DNA of 64,000 nt from an uncultured Oscillibacter sp. (GCA_905200545.1 CAJKKQ010000010.1:1-64000); one strand, 5' to 3'; counted from the stretch's first letter, positions 41,266 through 49,891 are shown. Notes: a model not told the origin generated them from the letters alone. Made by a program: numbers and translations.

Positions 41266-41308
41266 AAAAAGGATGTCCTGCGTACAGTTGCGCAGGGCAT
41301 CCTTTTTT
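41266..41308. terminator. Terminator between the SLH protease and HAD genes
   Basis: AAAGGATGTCCTGCG pairs with CGCAGGGCATCCTTT with one mismatch; A run before, T run after, so it works in both directions. Confidence 0.9.
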
Positions 41309-41311
41309 TGA

Positions 41312-41968
41312 TCAATGATGGAGAATGAAGGTCTCCAGTTCTTCCATCGTCTCCACTACTGCTACGGCGCCGGCTGCCTCCAGCTCGCCGGGCTGGCCAT
41401 AGCGGCACATCTCCAGGCCCACGCAGTCGATGCCGCACTCCCGGGCACCCAGCACGTCGAACTTCCGGTCGCCCACCATCAGCACCCGGGCCTTATCCGC
41501 CTGCGTGATGCCCAGCTGGGCCATGGCCTTGCGGATGATGTCCGCCTTGGTCTCGTCGGATTCACCCTCGCTGCCGGCCACCACATCCAGGTACGGGGCG
41601 TAGCCAAACCGCTCCACAATGGGCCGGCAGTGCTCCACCGGCTTGGAGGAGGCCAGGGCCAGTACATAGCCCCGCTTCTTCAGCCGCCGCAGCAGTTCCG
41701 GGCCGCCGGACACCGCGGCATTTTCAAAGAGGCCCTTGACGGCATACCGCTCCCGGAAGATCCGCACGGCCTCATCGGCCTCCGGTCGGGTCATACCGCA
41801 GAAATTCATAAAGGAATCCGCCAGAGGCGGGCCCACAAACAGCGTCAGAATGTCATCGCCGGGAACCGGGCGCCCCAGCTTCTCCAGGGCATAGCGGACG
41901 CTTTTGAAGATGCCCTCCTTGGAATCCGTCAGCGTACCGTCCAGGTCGAAAAAGATATAATGATACAT
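41312..41968 (-). CDS. HAD-superfamily hydrolase (phosphoglycolate-phosphatase-like)
   Basis: A 218-residue HAD phosphatase with nucleophile D8 and acid D10 (FFDLDGTLTDS), a helical cap, ALASSKP (motif II), K in ETKADII and VGDRKFDVLGA (motif IV). Closest by pattern to PgpB/Gph-like and 5'-nucleotidase-type enzymes. The substrate cannot be assigned. GGGGAGAATCATC precedes the ATG. Confidence 0.9.
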   Translation of the reverse strand: MYHYIFFDLDGTLTDSKEGIFKSVRYALEKLGRPVPGDDILTLFVGPPLADSFMNFCGMTRPEADEAVRIFRERYAVKGLFENAAVSGGPELLRRLKKRGYVLALASSKPVEHCRPIVERFGYAPYLDVVAGSEGESDETKADIIRKAMAQLGITQADKARVLMVGDRKFDVLGARECGIDCVGLEMCRYGQPGELEAAGAVAVVETMEELETFILHH

Positions 41969-42004
41969 GATGATTCTCCCCTTTATTCCGGGAAAATTCT
42001 ATCA

Positions 42005-43018
42005 TCATTCCTCTTTCGGCGCAAGAGGTTGCCCCGGTTTTTTCCGCCAGATGCGCCGCAGTGTCACTGCCAGCAGGACCACCGTTATGACACCGCCAGC
42101 CCCGGCTGTGATCCGTCTGGCCCACAGGAAGGGCATCAGCGCATTGTCCCGTTCCTCCCGCAAGGTGGGCCACCACTCGTCAAAGCGGCTGTCATGGAGC
42201 ACATCCGCCCCATACCGCTCTACCCAGGGAGCCAAGGCCACGTTGAACCGGTGATCCACAGCAGTCCACACTGCCAGAAACACCGTCAGCCAAATGCCCC
42301 AAAGGGCCCAGGCCTTCCAATTACCCGGCAGCAGACGGGCATCCTTTCCGGCGCGGCGGCGCACGCCCGCCTCCAGCAGCCCCCACAAAAGCACCAGGCC
42401 CGCCAGGAAAATCACCGGTTTCCAATGATCCCCGGTATAGGGCACCGTCAGATTTTCCAGGTCTGTCCGGTTCCAGTCCACCGTACCCAGGTGGATCATG
42501 CCCAGCAGCGCCAGCCACTGGAGGCCGGAAGCCGCCAGCAGCTTTCGGTAAAGGTTCTCATACAGTTTCCGCTCCTCCGTCACGCCGCCATAGCGAAGGG
42601 GATGAGAAGTCAAAATGTAGCCCATCCAAACTGAGGCTACGGAAAGGGGCAGGGCAGTCAGGCTCACATACGGGATTTGAAGCATCCCCAGGACCGCCAG
42701 GGCCAGGGAGAGCACAAAGCACACATCAAACCGCATCCGCAGCCGCCCCAGCAGTCGCTTTTCCGCGGCGCTCCGTCCGGCGGCCGCCTGTTCCCGCTTG
42801 GTGCCCCGCAGGGTCTCCCCCGCCAGGATGTCGTCTGCGGTCACGCCGTACAGCTCCGCCAAAGCGGGCAACACCGTGATATCGGGGAACCCCCCGCCGG
42901 ACTCCCATTTGCTGATGGTCTTGTTGGAGAGATTCAGCTGCTCCGCCGCTTCCTGCTGGGTCATGCCCCTGGCCCGGCGCAGCATGGCAAGATACTCACC
43001 CGTTTTTCCGGCATCCAT
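42005..43018 (-). CDS. HTH regulator with a multi-pass membrane domain
   Basis: A 337-residue protein: an Xre HTH at about 5-62 (LRRARGMTQQEAAEQLNLSNKTISKWE), a linker, then about six helices from about 95 to 330. HTH proteins anchored in the membrane by a C-terminal helical domain are frequent in Clostridia; the input signal is unknown. ATG 43018 is chosen for AAAGGAGGCGGAGGT. Confidence 0.8.
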   Translation of the reverse strand: MDAGKTGEYLAMLRRARGMTQQEAAEQLNLSNKTISKWESGGGFPDITVLPALAELYGVTADDILAGETLRGTKREQAAAGRSAAEKRLLGRLRMRFDVCFVLSLALAVLGMLQIPYVSLTALPLSVASVWMGYILTSHPLRYGGVTEERKLYENLYRKLLAASGLQWLALLGMIHLGTVDWNRTDLENLTVPYTGDHWKPVIFLAGLVLLWGLLEAGVRRRAGKDARLLPGNWKAWALWGIWLTVFLAVWTAVDHRFNVALAPWVERYGADVLHDSRFDEWWPTLREERDNALMPFLWARRITAGAGGVITVVLLAVTLRRIWRKKPGQPLAPKEE

Positions 43019-43147
43019 ACCTCCGCCTCCTTTCTGATCCCAGTATCCCATACCTGTCTTGGGCGTGTCCATCCCTGTTTTGAAGAACCGGTCTACGCTC
43101 CGCAGATATCCAAAACGTTCCGCAGCACACGTCCGGGAAGTGAGAAG

Positions 43148-43181
43148 GAGCCCCCTGACGGTGCCATCAGGGGGCTCTTTT
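43148..43181. terminator. Hairpin between the DUF1275 and HTH-membrane genes
   Basis: GAGCCCCCTGA (43148-43158) pairs with TCAGGGGGCTC (43167-43177). A short T run lies on the plus side; the minus side has only CCTTCTC, so termination of the minus-strand gene is likely partial. Confidence 0.65.
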
Positions 43182-43202
43182 GAATCTCAATGCACGGCTG
43201 CG

Positions 43203-43919
43203 TCAGGACTTCGCAGGCGCCGCCTGCTCTCCCTTGAGATCTGCATGCAGCAGATCCGCCAATACCACCGCAAGAGGGAGCAAGGCAGCCCAGATGGCCC
43301 GTCCCATAAAATGCCGGCACAAAATGGTGGAGACCACGCCCCCCGCCACGAAGACAGCCAGCATCTCCAGATGACAGGCCAGGCGCTTGACATGCTGGAT
43401 ATCCCGGGTGCGAATAGCCTTGCAGCAGGCGATCCCCGTCTGGCGCAGGTGATTGGTGCAGAAGGTGGTGGCCATGGGAACTCCCTGGGCGATGCGGAAG
43501 GTGTTGTACTGCATAGAGCACATGAAATTGATGACCACCTGGGAGATCTGATAGGGCGCACTCTCCGGCAGCAGGCCCAAAATCACCACCAGAACCATCT
43601 CCACCAAGACCAGAACCGTCTCCCAGCGGACGGGCATCGTCCATCTGGGAGAGGACATGGCAGCCTCGGAGAGCAGGGCACCCAGGAAATAGGCACTCAT
43701 GGGAATGAGGAAATACAGCGCCCGGCTCCACTGGGCATCCCCCAGGGCCATAGCGAAAAGTACAAAATTTGCCGTCTGGGCATTGCAGAACACGCCGCCA
43801 CGGATGGTATAGGTAAATGCCCCCAAAAAGCCGCCCACCGTCATCAAGATGGAAAAAATCCACCAGCGCTGACTTTCCAGATAGTCGCCGCTACTGTCAT
43901 AGATCTGAAAGCGAAACAT
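43203..43919 (-). CDS. DUF1275 (YoaK-like) membrane protein
   Basis: A 238-residue protein with six helices and the family pattern: GGFLGAFTYTIRGGVFCNAQTANF near the start and SMQYNTFRIAQG in the middle. The family is of unknown transport role. ATG 43919 chosen for CAGGGAGAAACAG. Confidence 0.85.
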   Translation of the reverse strand: MFRFQIYDSSGDYLESQRWWIFSILMTVGGFLGAFTYTIRGGVFCNAQTANFVLFAMALGDAQWSRALYFLIPMSAYFLGALLSEAAMSSPRWTMPVRWETVLVLVEMVLVVILGLLPESAPYQISQVVINFMCSMQYNTFRIAQGVPMATTFCTNHLRQTGIACCKAIRTRDIQHVKRLACHLEMLAVFVAGGVVSTILCRHFMGRAIWAALLPLAVVLADLLHADLKGEQAAPAKS

Positions 43920-44067
43920 CTGTTTCTCCCTGCCCCTCAAAGTGTCTGTTTTTCTCTTCCAACCGATCATTTTCCAAGAAAACCCCCCGGTTTTCTTCTA
44001 TATACTACCCCACCCACCTGGCAAATGCAAGGAGAATCCGCCTGATGGCCTGTCAGCCCACTGGCGC

Positions 44068-44103
44068 AAAAAATCCCCCGGCCAGTTGCGGCCGGGGGAT
44101 TTT
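44068..44103 (-). terminator. Terminator of the rubrerythrin gene
   Basis: AAAATCCCCCGGCC pairs with GGCCGGGGGATTTT; on the minus strand it is followed by a T run. Confidence 0.92.
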
Positions 44104-44122
44104 CGATTCTATTGGCTTTGGA

Positions 44123-44689
44123 TTAGCCGAAGTAGCGCTTCAGCAGGCCCTCGAAAGCCTTGCCGTGACGGGCCTCATCGCGAGCCATCTCATGCACGGT
44201 GTCGTGGATGGCGTCCAGGTTGTACTGCTTGGCCAGCTTAGCCAGCTCGAACTTGCCCAGGGTGGCGCCGTTCTCGGCCTCGACCCGCATCTCCAGGTTC
44301 TTCTTGGTGGAGTCGGTCAGCACATCGCCCAGCAGCTCAGCGAACTTGGCAGCGTGCTCAGCCTCTTCCAGAGCAGCCCGGCGCCAATACTCGCCGATCT
44401 CGGGATAGCCCTCACGATAGGCAACGCGGGCCATGGCCAGGTACATGCCCACCTCGGTGCACTCGCCGGCGAAGTTGGCGTTCAGACCGTCCAGGATCTC
44501 CTTCTGGACCTCAGCGGGAACGTTGTCGCCGAAGGACTTGCCCACACCCACAACGTGCTCGGCAGCCCAGCTCATCTCACCCTTCTGCTCGGTGAACTTG
44601 GAGCCGGGAACACCGCACTGGGGGCACTTCTCGGGGGGATTCTCGCCCTCATAGACATAGCCGCAAACAGAACAAACCCACTTTTTCAT
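44123..44689 (-). CDS. Reverse rubrerythrin (NADH peroxidase type)
   Basis: A 188-residue protein with an N-terminal rubredoxin domain (C6, C9, C22, C25 in VCSVCGYVY ... CPQCG) and a C-terminal ferritin-like di-iron domain with Glu/His ligands ([34 protein letters not shown]). The reversed order is that of clostridial reverse rubrerythrins, which reduce H2O2 with electrons from NAD(P)H via a reductase. Codon use is strongly biased, as in highly expressed genes. AGGAGGAACCAATT precedes the ATG, and a palindrome lies at the likely promoter. Confidence 0.94.
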   Translation of the reverse strand: MKKWVCSVCGYVYEGENPPEKCPQCGVPGSKFTEQKGEMSWAAEHVVGVGKSFGDNVPAEVQKEILDGLNANFAGECTEVGMYLAMARVAYREGYPEIGEYWRRAALEEAEHAAKFAELLGDVLTDSTKKNLEMRVEAENGATLGKFELAKLAKQYNLDAIHDTVHEMARDEARHGKAFEGLLKRYFG

Positions 44690-44747
44690 AATTGGTTCCT
44701 CCTCATTTATAATCAGTTTTTAATCGTAAACTCTTATCTCCCCTTGG

Positions 44748-44804
44748 GATGGTCTGAGTATAACAGAATATTCTAATATTGAACAGTTGCTTATGCAACT
44801 GTTC
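44748..44804 (-). promoter_or_regulatory. Likely rubrerythrin promoter with a perfect palindrome
   Basis: On the minus strand TATACT lies about 60 nt upstream of the gene. The upstream -35 area (TGTTCA, spacing 17) overlaps the perfect palindrome GAACAGTTGC-TTAT-GCAACTGTTC (44781-44804). A second short palindrome AGAATATTCT lies between. This is a plausible operator; no known regulator consensus is matched with confidence. Confidence 0.45.
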
Positions 44805-44822
44805 AAAAACTTTTCACAAACT

Positions 44823-45014
44823 TCATGTTTTTGTTTCCCGCTCAAAGATCAGGTCTATGCAGCTGATACCGCCGTGGCTGGTAAATTGCATGGGAACGAA
44901 GCCCGCATAGCGCCACCCCTTGGCCGCCCACTCATCGATGATCTTCCGATGCTCACTCCCGCCGGAGAAAAATCCTCCGCCGGTATCCAGGGGGATATAC
45001 TGATATTCATACAT
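44823..45014 (-). CDS. Small DUF4177-like protein
   Basis: A 63-residue protein with the pattern YEYQYIPL ... RKIIDEWAAKGWRYAGFVP ... DLIFER of the DUF4177 family: a beta strand, a helix with W-A-x-x-G-W, then two strands. Function unknown. ATG 45014 is chosen for AAAGGAGATTTTGAT upstream. Confidence 0.75.
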   Translation of the reverse strand: MYEYQYIPLDTGGGFFSGGSEHRKIIDEWAAKGWRYAGFVPMQFTSHGGISCIDLIFERETKT

Positions 45015-45030
45015 ATCAAAATCTCCTTTC

Positions 45031-45066
45031 AAAAAACGGCGGGATCAGAAGATCCCGCCGTTTTGA
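45031..45066 (-). terminator. Terminator downstream of the EF-G paralogue (original)
   Basis: AAAACGGCGGGATC (45033-45046) pairs with GATCCCGCCGTTTT (45051-45064); on the minus strand a T run follows. It stands 20 bp behind the outer copy of the EF-G 3' end, so it was probably the gene's own terminator before the insertion. Confidence 0.9.
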
Positions 45067-45086
45067 CGCAGTGTATCGTAAGCCTT

Positions 45087-45147
45087 ACTGTTCCTCCGCC
45101 AGAGCCTTTGCCTCGGCGATGGCCTTCTCCTGGGCCGCAGGCGGGCA
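45087..45147 (-). repeat. Outer copy of the EF-G-like 3' end (61-bp direct repeat)
   Basis: Identical over 61 bp to 45289-45349. On the minus strand it reads CPPAAQEKAIAEAKALAEEQ and stops at TAA. It has no start signal and is not a separate gene. Confidence 0.92.
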
Positions 45148-45288
45148 CGTCGCCGGGCCGAAATCCGCTTCGCTCCGCATCCGCCTGACGGCGAAGGCTG
45201 CACTCCGCTTCTTTGTCCCGACTCTTTCCCACCGAGGCTTCCGGCCTCGGCGGGAGCCCTGGCCGGACTGCCCATTCAAATGCGGATC
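45148..45288. mobile_element. 141-bp insert between duplicated 3' ends of the EF-G-like gene
   Basis: GC-rich, without a credible gene. It holds a 12-bp hairpin with one mismatch (TCCCACCGAGGC 45227-45238 / GCCTCGGCGGGA 45244-45255), preceded by CTCTT and followed by GCCCT, the same layout as in the 140-bp insert at 6157-6296. It also has the repeated word CCGCTTCGCTCCGC. The inner copy of the gene end has TGA as stop where the outer has TAA. Confidence 0.55.
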
Positions 45289-47362
45289 ACTGTTCCTCCG
45301 CCAGAGCCTTTGCCTCGGCGATGGCCTTCTCCTGGGCCGCAGGCGGGCAGTCCTCATAGCGGACGAAGTGGAAGGTGAAGCTGCCGCGGCTCTGGGTCAT
45401 GGACCGCAGATCGATGGCATAAGAACCCATCTCGGCCATAGGAACCTCAGCGGAGATCACCTGGCTGCCGTCGCCGGTGGGATCCATCCCCATAACGCGG
45501 CCCCGGCGCTTGTTGAGATCGCCGATGACATCGCCCATGTAGTTATCGGGCACAGTGACCTTCAGCTCGCCCACAGGCTCCAGCAGCACGGGGTTGGCCT
45601 CCGGCATGGCGGCCTTGTAGGCCAGCTGGGCCGCGGTCTTGAAGGCGATTTCGGAGGAGTCCACCGGGTGATAGGAGCCGTCATACAGCACGGCCTTCAG
45701 GTTCACCACGGGATACCCCGCCAGCGGGCCGTGGACGCAGGCCTCACGCAGGCCCTTTTCCACCGCCGGGAAGAAGTTCTTGGGCACGGAACCACCGAAG
45801 ACCTCCTCGGCGAAGACCATCTCCTCAGAGTCGGGGTTGGGCTCGAAGCGGATCCACACGTCGCCGAACTGGCCGGAACCGCCGGTCTGCTTCTTGTGAC
45901 GGCCCTGCTTCTGAACGGTCTTGCGGATCTTCTCCCGATAGGGCACCCGGACGGGCTTGAGCACTGCCTCCACATTGAAGCGGCTGCGCAGCTTGCTGAT
46001 GAGCACATCCACCTGCATGTCGCCGGAACCGGAGAGCACCATCTGATGGGTCTCGGGGTTGTTGGTAACGGTGAAGGTGGGATCTTCCTCGTTGAGCTTG
46101 GCAAGGCCCTGGGCGATCTTGTCCTCCTGGCCCCGGGTCTTGGGCACAATGGCCACGGAGTAGCAGGGCTCGGCAAAGGGAATGTTCTTCAGAGCCACCA
46201 CCTTACGGGCATCGCACAGGGTATCGCCGGTCTTGACCTTTTCCATCTTGCCGATGGCACCGATGTCGCCGCAGGAGAGCTCCTTGACCTCAGTGGCCTT
46301 CTTGCCCCGCATGACATACAGGCGGCCCAGCTTCTCCGTGGCGCCGGTGCGGGCGTTGACCATAGGCATATCCGGGGTGATGGAGCCGGAGAGCACCTTC
46401 ACGAAGGAGTACTTGCCGTACTGGTCGGAGACGGTCTTGAACACAAAGGCGGTGGGCACGCCGCCGGGGGAGACCACGAACTCCTCGGTCTCGCCGTCAG
46501 CGCGGGTGGCCTTGTGATAGTTGCCCTCCATGGGGTTGGGCAGCAGATCCACGATATTGTCCATCAGCATGAGAGAGCCCATGCAGTTGACAGCGGAGCC
46601 GCACAGCACCGGGAACAGGCTCAGCTCCCGGACGCCCTGGCGCAGGCCCTGGATCATCTCGGCGTAGGTGAAGTCCTCGCCGCCGAAGAACTTGTCCATG
46701 AACTCCTCGCTGGTCTCGGCCACGGACTCCTTGAGGGCGTTGTTGAACTCCTCAATGACCTCGCCCTTGCCCTCGGGGATCTCGATCTCCACGCGCTTGA
46801 GATCCTGCATCTCATAGGCGCGCTTGTTCAAAACATCGATGATGCCGGTGACCCGCTTGTCTTCGTCCCAGATGGGCACCACGATGGGGGCAATCTTCTT
46901 GCCGAAGCGCTCACGCAGGGCCTCGAAGGTGGCGTTGTAGTCGCTGTTGTCCTCATCGGTCTTGGAGATATAGATGAAGCGGGGCATGTTCCGCTCCTCG
47001 CAGTACTTCCACGCCTTCTCCAATCCCACGGACACGCCGTCCTTGGCGGAGCAGACGATGATGGCGGCGTCGGCGGCCCGCAGGGCCTCCATCACCTCGC
47101 CGGCGAAGTCGAAAGCACCCGGGGTGTCCAGCACGTTGATGCGGCAGCCCTTATACTCCAGGGGCGCCACAGCGGTAGAAAGGGAAATCTGCCGCTTGGT
47201 CTCCTCCGGATCGTAATCACAAACGGTATTTCCGTCGGCGCAGCGGCCCATCCGGTCGATGGCACCGGTGATATACAGAAGGCTCTCCGCCAGAGCGGTC
47301 TTGCCACTGCCGCTGTGACCCAGCAAGCAGACGTTGCGGATGTTTTGTACGGAATAGCTCAT
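45287..47362 (-). CDS. Elongation factor G-like GTPase (EF-G paralogue)
   Basis: A 691-residue translational GTPase. G1 is GHSGSGKT at about 15-22, G3 DTPGAF (where EF-G proper has DTPGHV), G4 SKTDED in place of NKMD; domains II-V follow, with QTGGSGQFGDV in domain IV and MGDVIGDLNKRRGRV in domain V. These differences place it in the EF-G2-like branch of Firmicutes rather than the essential FusA; its exact role is not known. ATG 47362 has AAGGAGTGTTACGAC. Its last 61 bp are duplicated behind a 141-bp insert; the reading frame is intact. Confidence 0.9.
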   Translation of the reverse strand: MSYSVQNIRNVCLLGHSGSGKTALAESLLYITGAIDRMGRCADGNTVCDYDPEETKRQISLSTAVAPLEYKGCRINVLDTPGAFDFAGEVMEALRAADAAIIVCSAKDGVSVGLEKAWKYCEERNMPRFIYISKTDEDNSDYNATFEALRERFGKKIAPIVVPIWDEDKRVTGIIDVLNKRAYEMQDLKRVEIEIPEGKGEVIEEFNNALKESVAETSEEFMDKFFGGEDFTYAEMIQGLRQGVRELSLFPVLCGSAVNCMGSLMLMDNIVDLLPNPMEGNYHKATRADGETEEFVVSPGGVPTAFVFKTVSDQYGKYSFVKVLSGSITPDMPMVNARTGATEKLGRLYVMRGKKATEVKELSCGDIGAIGKMEKVKTGDTLCDARKVVALKNIPFAEPCYSVAIVPKTRGQEDKIAQGLAKLNEEDPTFTVTNNPETHQMVLSGSGDMQVDVLISKLRSRFNVEAVLKPVRVPYREKIRKTVQKQGRHKKQTGGSGQFGDVWIRFEPNPDSEEMVFAEEVFGGSVPKNFFPAVEKGLREACVHGPLAGYPVVNLKAVLYDGSYHPVDSSEIAFKTAAQLAYKAAMPEANPVLLEPVGELKVTVPDNYMGDVIGDLNKRRGRVMGMDPTGDGSQVISAEVPMAEMGSYAIDLRSMTQSRGSFTFHFVRYEDCPPAAQEKAIAEAKALAEEQ
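45289..45349 (-). repeat. Inner copy of the 61-bp repeat: the present 3' end of the EF-G-like gene
   Basis: Partner of 45087-45147 with no mismatch. Confidence 0.92.
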
Positions 47363-47457
47363 GTCGTAACACTCCTTATGTTTGTGCTCTCGCCCCGGCC
47401 GGTCTGGCCGTACAGGGGTCCCGGGCAGGGGGTGGATCCCCATTGCCTAATGTAGAA

Positions 47458-47486
47458 ATTATACAACATTTGGTGGGTCAATACAA
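47458..47486 (-). promoter_or_regulatory. Promoter of the EF-G paralogue
   Basis: On the minus strand TTGTAT (47486-47481), 17-nt spacer, TATAAT (47463-47458). The -10 is perfect; the -35 is weak. Confidence 0.55.
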
Positions 47487-47670
47487 TAAAAATTTTGCAT
47501 CTTGGACATTTTGGGCAGGAGGTAGAAATTTCCGCCAAATTTTTGACAAATGCAGCCCGTGCCCCGGAGCGTTTTCTCCCTTTCCAGCGGGCTGAAATGC
47601 CGCTGGGATCAGCAGGGACAGGCGCCTTCCGGCACCCTTTCTCCGGTCCAAAAAATCCCAGGGCAAAGCA

Positions 47671-47696
47671 AAAGGAAGAGGCGCAAGGCCTCTTCC
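47671..47696 (-). terminator. Terminator of the P-type-ATPase-like gene
   Basis: GGAAGAGGC pairs with GCCTCTTCC; on the minus strand it is followed by TTTTGCTTT. Confidence 0.75.
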
Positions 47697-47722
47697 CCTT
47701 GTTGCTTGATGATGCTGCTTCC

Positions 47723-49891
47723 TTAGTATCGGCCGCACCAGTCCGACATCACCAGCACAGGCAGCGTCCAAAGCAGCAAAAACGCCATGAGATACAGGGG
47801 CGACACCAGATCGTAGGCCCCGTCAAAGACCAGATAGAACGAGAGCAGGGTTCCCGCCACACTGCTCACAATGGCCAGGGCCGCGGCCCGCCGGACCGTC
47901 CTGCACATGCGCCGGCTGCCCACCACCGTCTCGGCATAGGGCAGCAGCCCCTCCCGGAACAGCAGGGCCCGGGGCAGTCCCCGGTCCAGCTCCGCCTCGC
48001 TGAGGGCCACCCGGGTGGTGAGATCCGGATACTCCACCTTCACTCCCTTGTGGAACTTGCGCTTAAGCAAGGCGGGGGTGATGTTGGGATCCCGGGACGC
48101 CAGGATGGGGGTGATATGGCTGCGGCGCATCATCCGCAGGGCGTAATCCACATTTTCCGAGGCATTGTATTTCACAGCGAACACCGCTGCCAGCTGTCCG
48201 TCAATGGCCAGGAAGATGCCGGTGCGCAGATTGATGCCCCCCGGCAGCCGCACTTCCATCTTACGCATGAAGGAAGCGGTACCCAGCAGCACGGACTCCC
48301 CGTGGATGGTGGCGGAATAGCCTCCCTCCTGATAGAAGCTGAAATCGTCCGCCCGCTCGTAGCGGCCCCGCTCGCTGCGCATGAGGCCGTCAAAAAGCCA
48401 CTCCAGCCCGGAGCCGGCGGCCCGGCACATGGTGGCCGCGTAAGAGGCCGCCTTGGGCAGCTCCTCCCCGAACACCTTTACGCCGTTGAGGGCCACGGTG
48501 CCCGGTGGAAAGAGATCGCTGTCGGTGACGATCATGGTCTTTTTGCGGCTGATGCGGTCGGCACCCCGCCAGCCCGCCACGGCACAGCCGGTCTTCTGCA
48601 GACGCTGAGCCAAACGGGAAAAGGGCAATCCCCAGCATAGCGGCAGGGCAAAGGAGGCGGAGGCACACAGGATGGCGGACCAGTTCAGGAAGAAGTCCGC
48701 TCCCCGCCCCTGCCCCAGGGAACTGAGCCCCGCAAAGACGACAGTGGCCATCAGCACCACCGGCAGCAGCGCCGCCTGCCACATCAGCGGCAGAGGGTCC
48801 TGGGCAGCGGTGGTATAGAACCCCGGCAGATCCCCCCGCTGCTTGCAGGCGCCGTGATCTGTCTCCGTCACCAGATAGGGCGGCTCCGGATCCAGGGCCG
48901 CCGTGCGGAAGGTGTCGTACTCCCCCTGGCTCTGGCGCATCAATCCCCACTGGGCCATCACCAAGCCCAGGCAGCTGACGGCTGCGTAGGGCATGGCGTC
49001 GCTGCGCTCCGGCATCGTCAGGCGGCTGACGCAGTCTGCCGCCGACACCAGAGCCGAGAGGGCACACAGCAGCTCCCCGGTACACCGTTTTTGTACCAGC
49101 ATCCGCGCACCGTAGGAGAACACATGGCGGGTCATCAGGGCTACCACCGCCAGGCAGGCCAGCAAAAATACCGACTGCAGCCGCTGATCTGTATTCCAAA
49201 GAGGCGCGGAGAACCCATAGGCCTCCGCCCCCAGCAAAGCGCAGGGAACCAGGGCCGCCACCAGCGCGGCGGGAAGAGAGGCCCGGCGGGCGCGCCAGTC
49301 GTCCTTAGCGTCTGCCGCAGCGTCCCGTGGATCCGGCTCCGGCCCGATGGGCTCCGCCACCACCTCCGGCTCCGGTTCCGGCGGAGGATAGATCTTCTCC
49401 GTCTCCTCCAGCTTTTTCCGGGAGAACAGCCCCACATGCGGGCGGATCAGCGGCTCCCGCCGCTCCTCCATCACCGCATCCACCGTGTGGTTGACCACCT
49501 CTTCAATGGAGACGGGGTGAGGCGCCTTGGGCAGATCCTCCGGCGGAACCACCGGTTCCTCCCGGCGGGGCTCCTCCCTCTTGCTGGGGGCGGCAGCATC
49601 TTTCTCAGGCTGAGCGGAGGCTTTCTTGTGAAAGCGCGCCGTCTTTTTCCGCCGGGGCTTTTCCGGCTCCGCCTGTTCCTCAGCAGCCATCTCCGCTGAA
49701 GGCCCGTCTTCCGGAGGAGCAGCCTGCTCCTCTTCCATGGCGGCTGCCGCCTGCTCCACGTCCCGCAGCAGCTTTTCCCGGCCGCCGCCGTACTCCGCCA
49801 GGATCTCCTCCAGAGAGTACTCCCCCTCCGGCGGAATATCTGTCTGGCTTGTCAGCGGCTCATATTCCTTTTTCTGGTCTTTGGACGCCAT
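47723..49891 (-). CDS. P-type ATPase-like membrane protein lacking the canonical catalytic motifs
   Basis: A 722-residue protein. Residues 1-200 are soluble, rich in E, P, K and R, and of low complexity; from about 205 there are six to eight membrane helices. The order of later elements follows heavy-metal P-type ATPases: a CPC-like helix end (ALPLCWGLPF at 415-424), then the segment where DKTGT should be, here TDSDLFPPGT (456-465), then a nucleotide-domain-like GESVLLGTASFM, FLAIDGQLAAVFAV, and LASRDPN (598-603) where TGDN should be. The GDGxND hinge is missing and two helices close the protein. I infer a pump relative that no longer hydrolyses ATP in the usual way. Function unknown. Confidence 0.72.
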   Translation of the reverse strand: MASKDQKKEYEPLTSQTDIPPEGEYSLEEILAEYGGGREKLLRDVEQAAAAMEEEQAAPPEDGPSAEMAAEEQAEPEKPRRKKTARFHKKASAQPEKDAAAPSKREEPRREEPVVPPEDLPKAPHPVSIEEVVNHTVDAVMEERREPLIRPHVGLFSRKKLEETEKIYPPPEPEPEVVAEPIGPEPDPRDAAADAKDDWRARRASLPAALVAALVPCALLGAEAYGFSAPLWNTDQRLQSVFLLACLAVVALMTRHVFSYGARMLVQKRCTGELLCALSALVSAADCVSRLTMPERSDAMPYAAVSCLGLVMAQWGLMRQSQGEYDTFRTAALDPEPPYLVTETDHGACKQRGDLPGFYTTAAQDPLPLMWQAALLPVVLMATVVFAGLSSLGQGRGADFFLNWSAILCASASFALPLCWGLPFSRLAQRLQKTGCAVAGWRGADRISRKKTMIVTDSDLFPPGTVALNGVKVFGEELPKAASYAATMCRAAGSGLEWLFDGLMRSERGRYERADDFSFYQEGGYSATIHGESVLLGTASFMRKMEVRLPGGINLRTGIFLAIDGQLAAVFAVKYNASENVDYALRMMRRSHITPILASRDPNITPALLKRKFHKGVKVEYPDLTTRVALSEAELDRGLPRALLFREGLLPYAETVVGSRRMCRTVRRAAALAIVSSVAGTLLSFYLVFDGAYDLVSPLYLMAFLLLWTLPVLVMSDWCGRY

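Larger units (their letters stand above)
47363..47722. other. Intergenic region upstream of the EF-G paralogue
   Basis: No gene seen. It carries the EF-G promoter (47458-47486, minus strand) with an approximately 95-nt GC-rich leader, and the terminator of the next minus-strand gene at 47671-47696. Confidence 0.6.

Noticed and set aside
45071..47455. Plus-strand open frame of 794 codons
   Set aside because: Antisense shadow of the EF-G paralogue, which has all its motifs on the minus strand.
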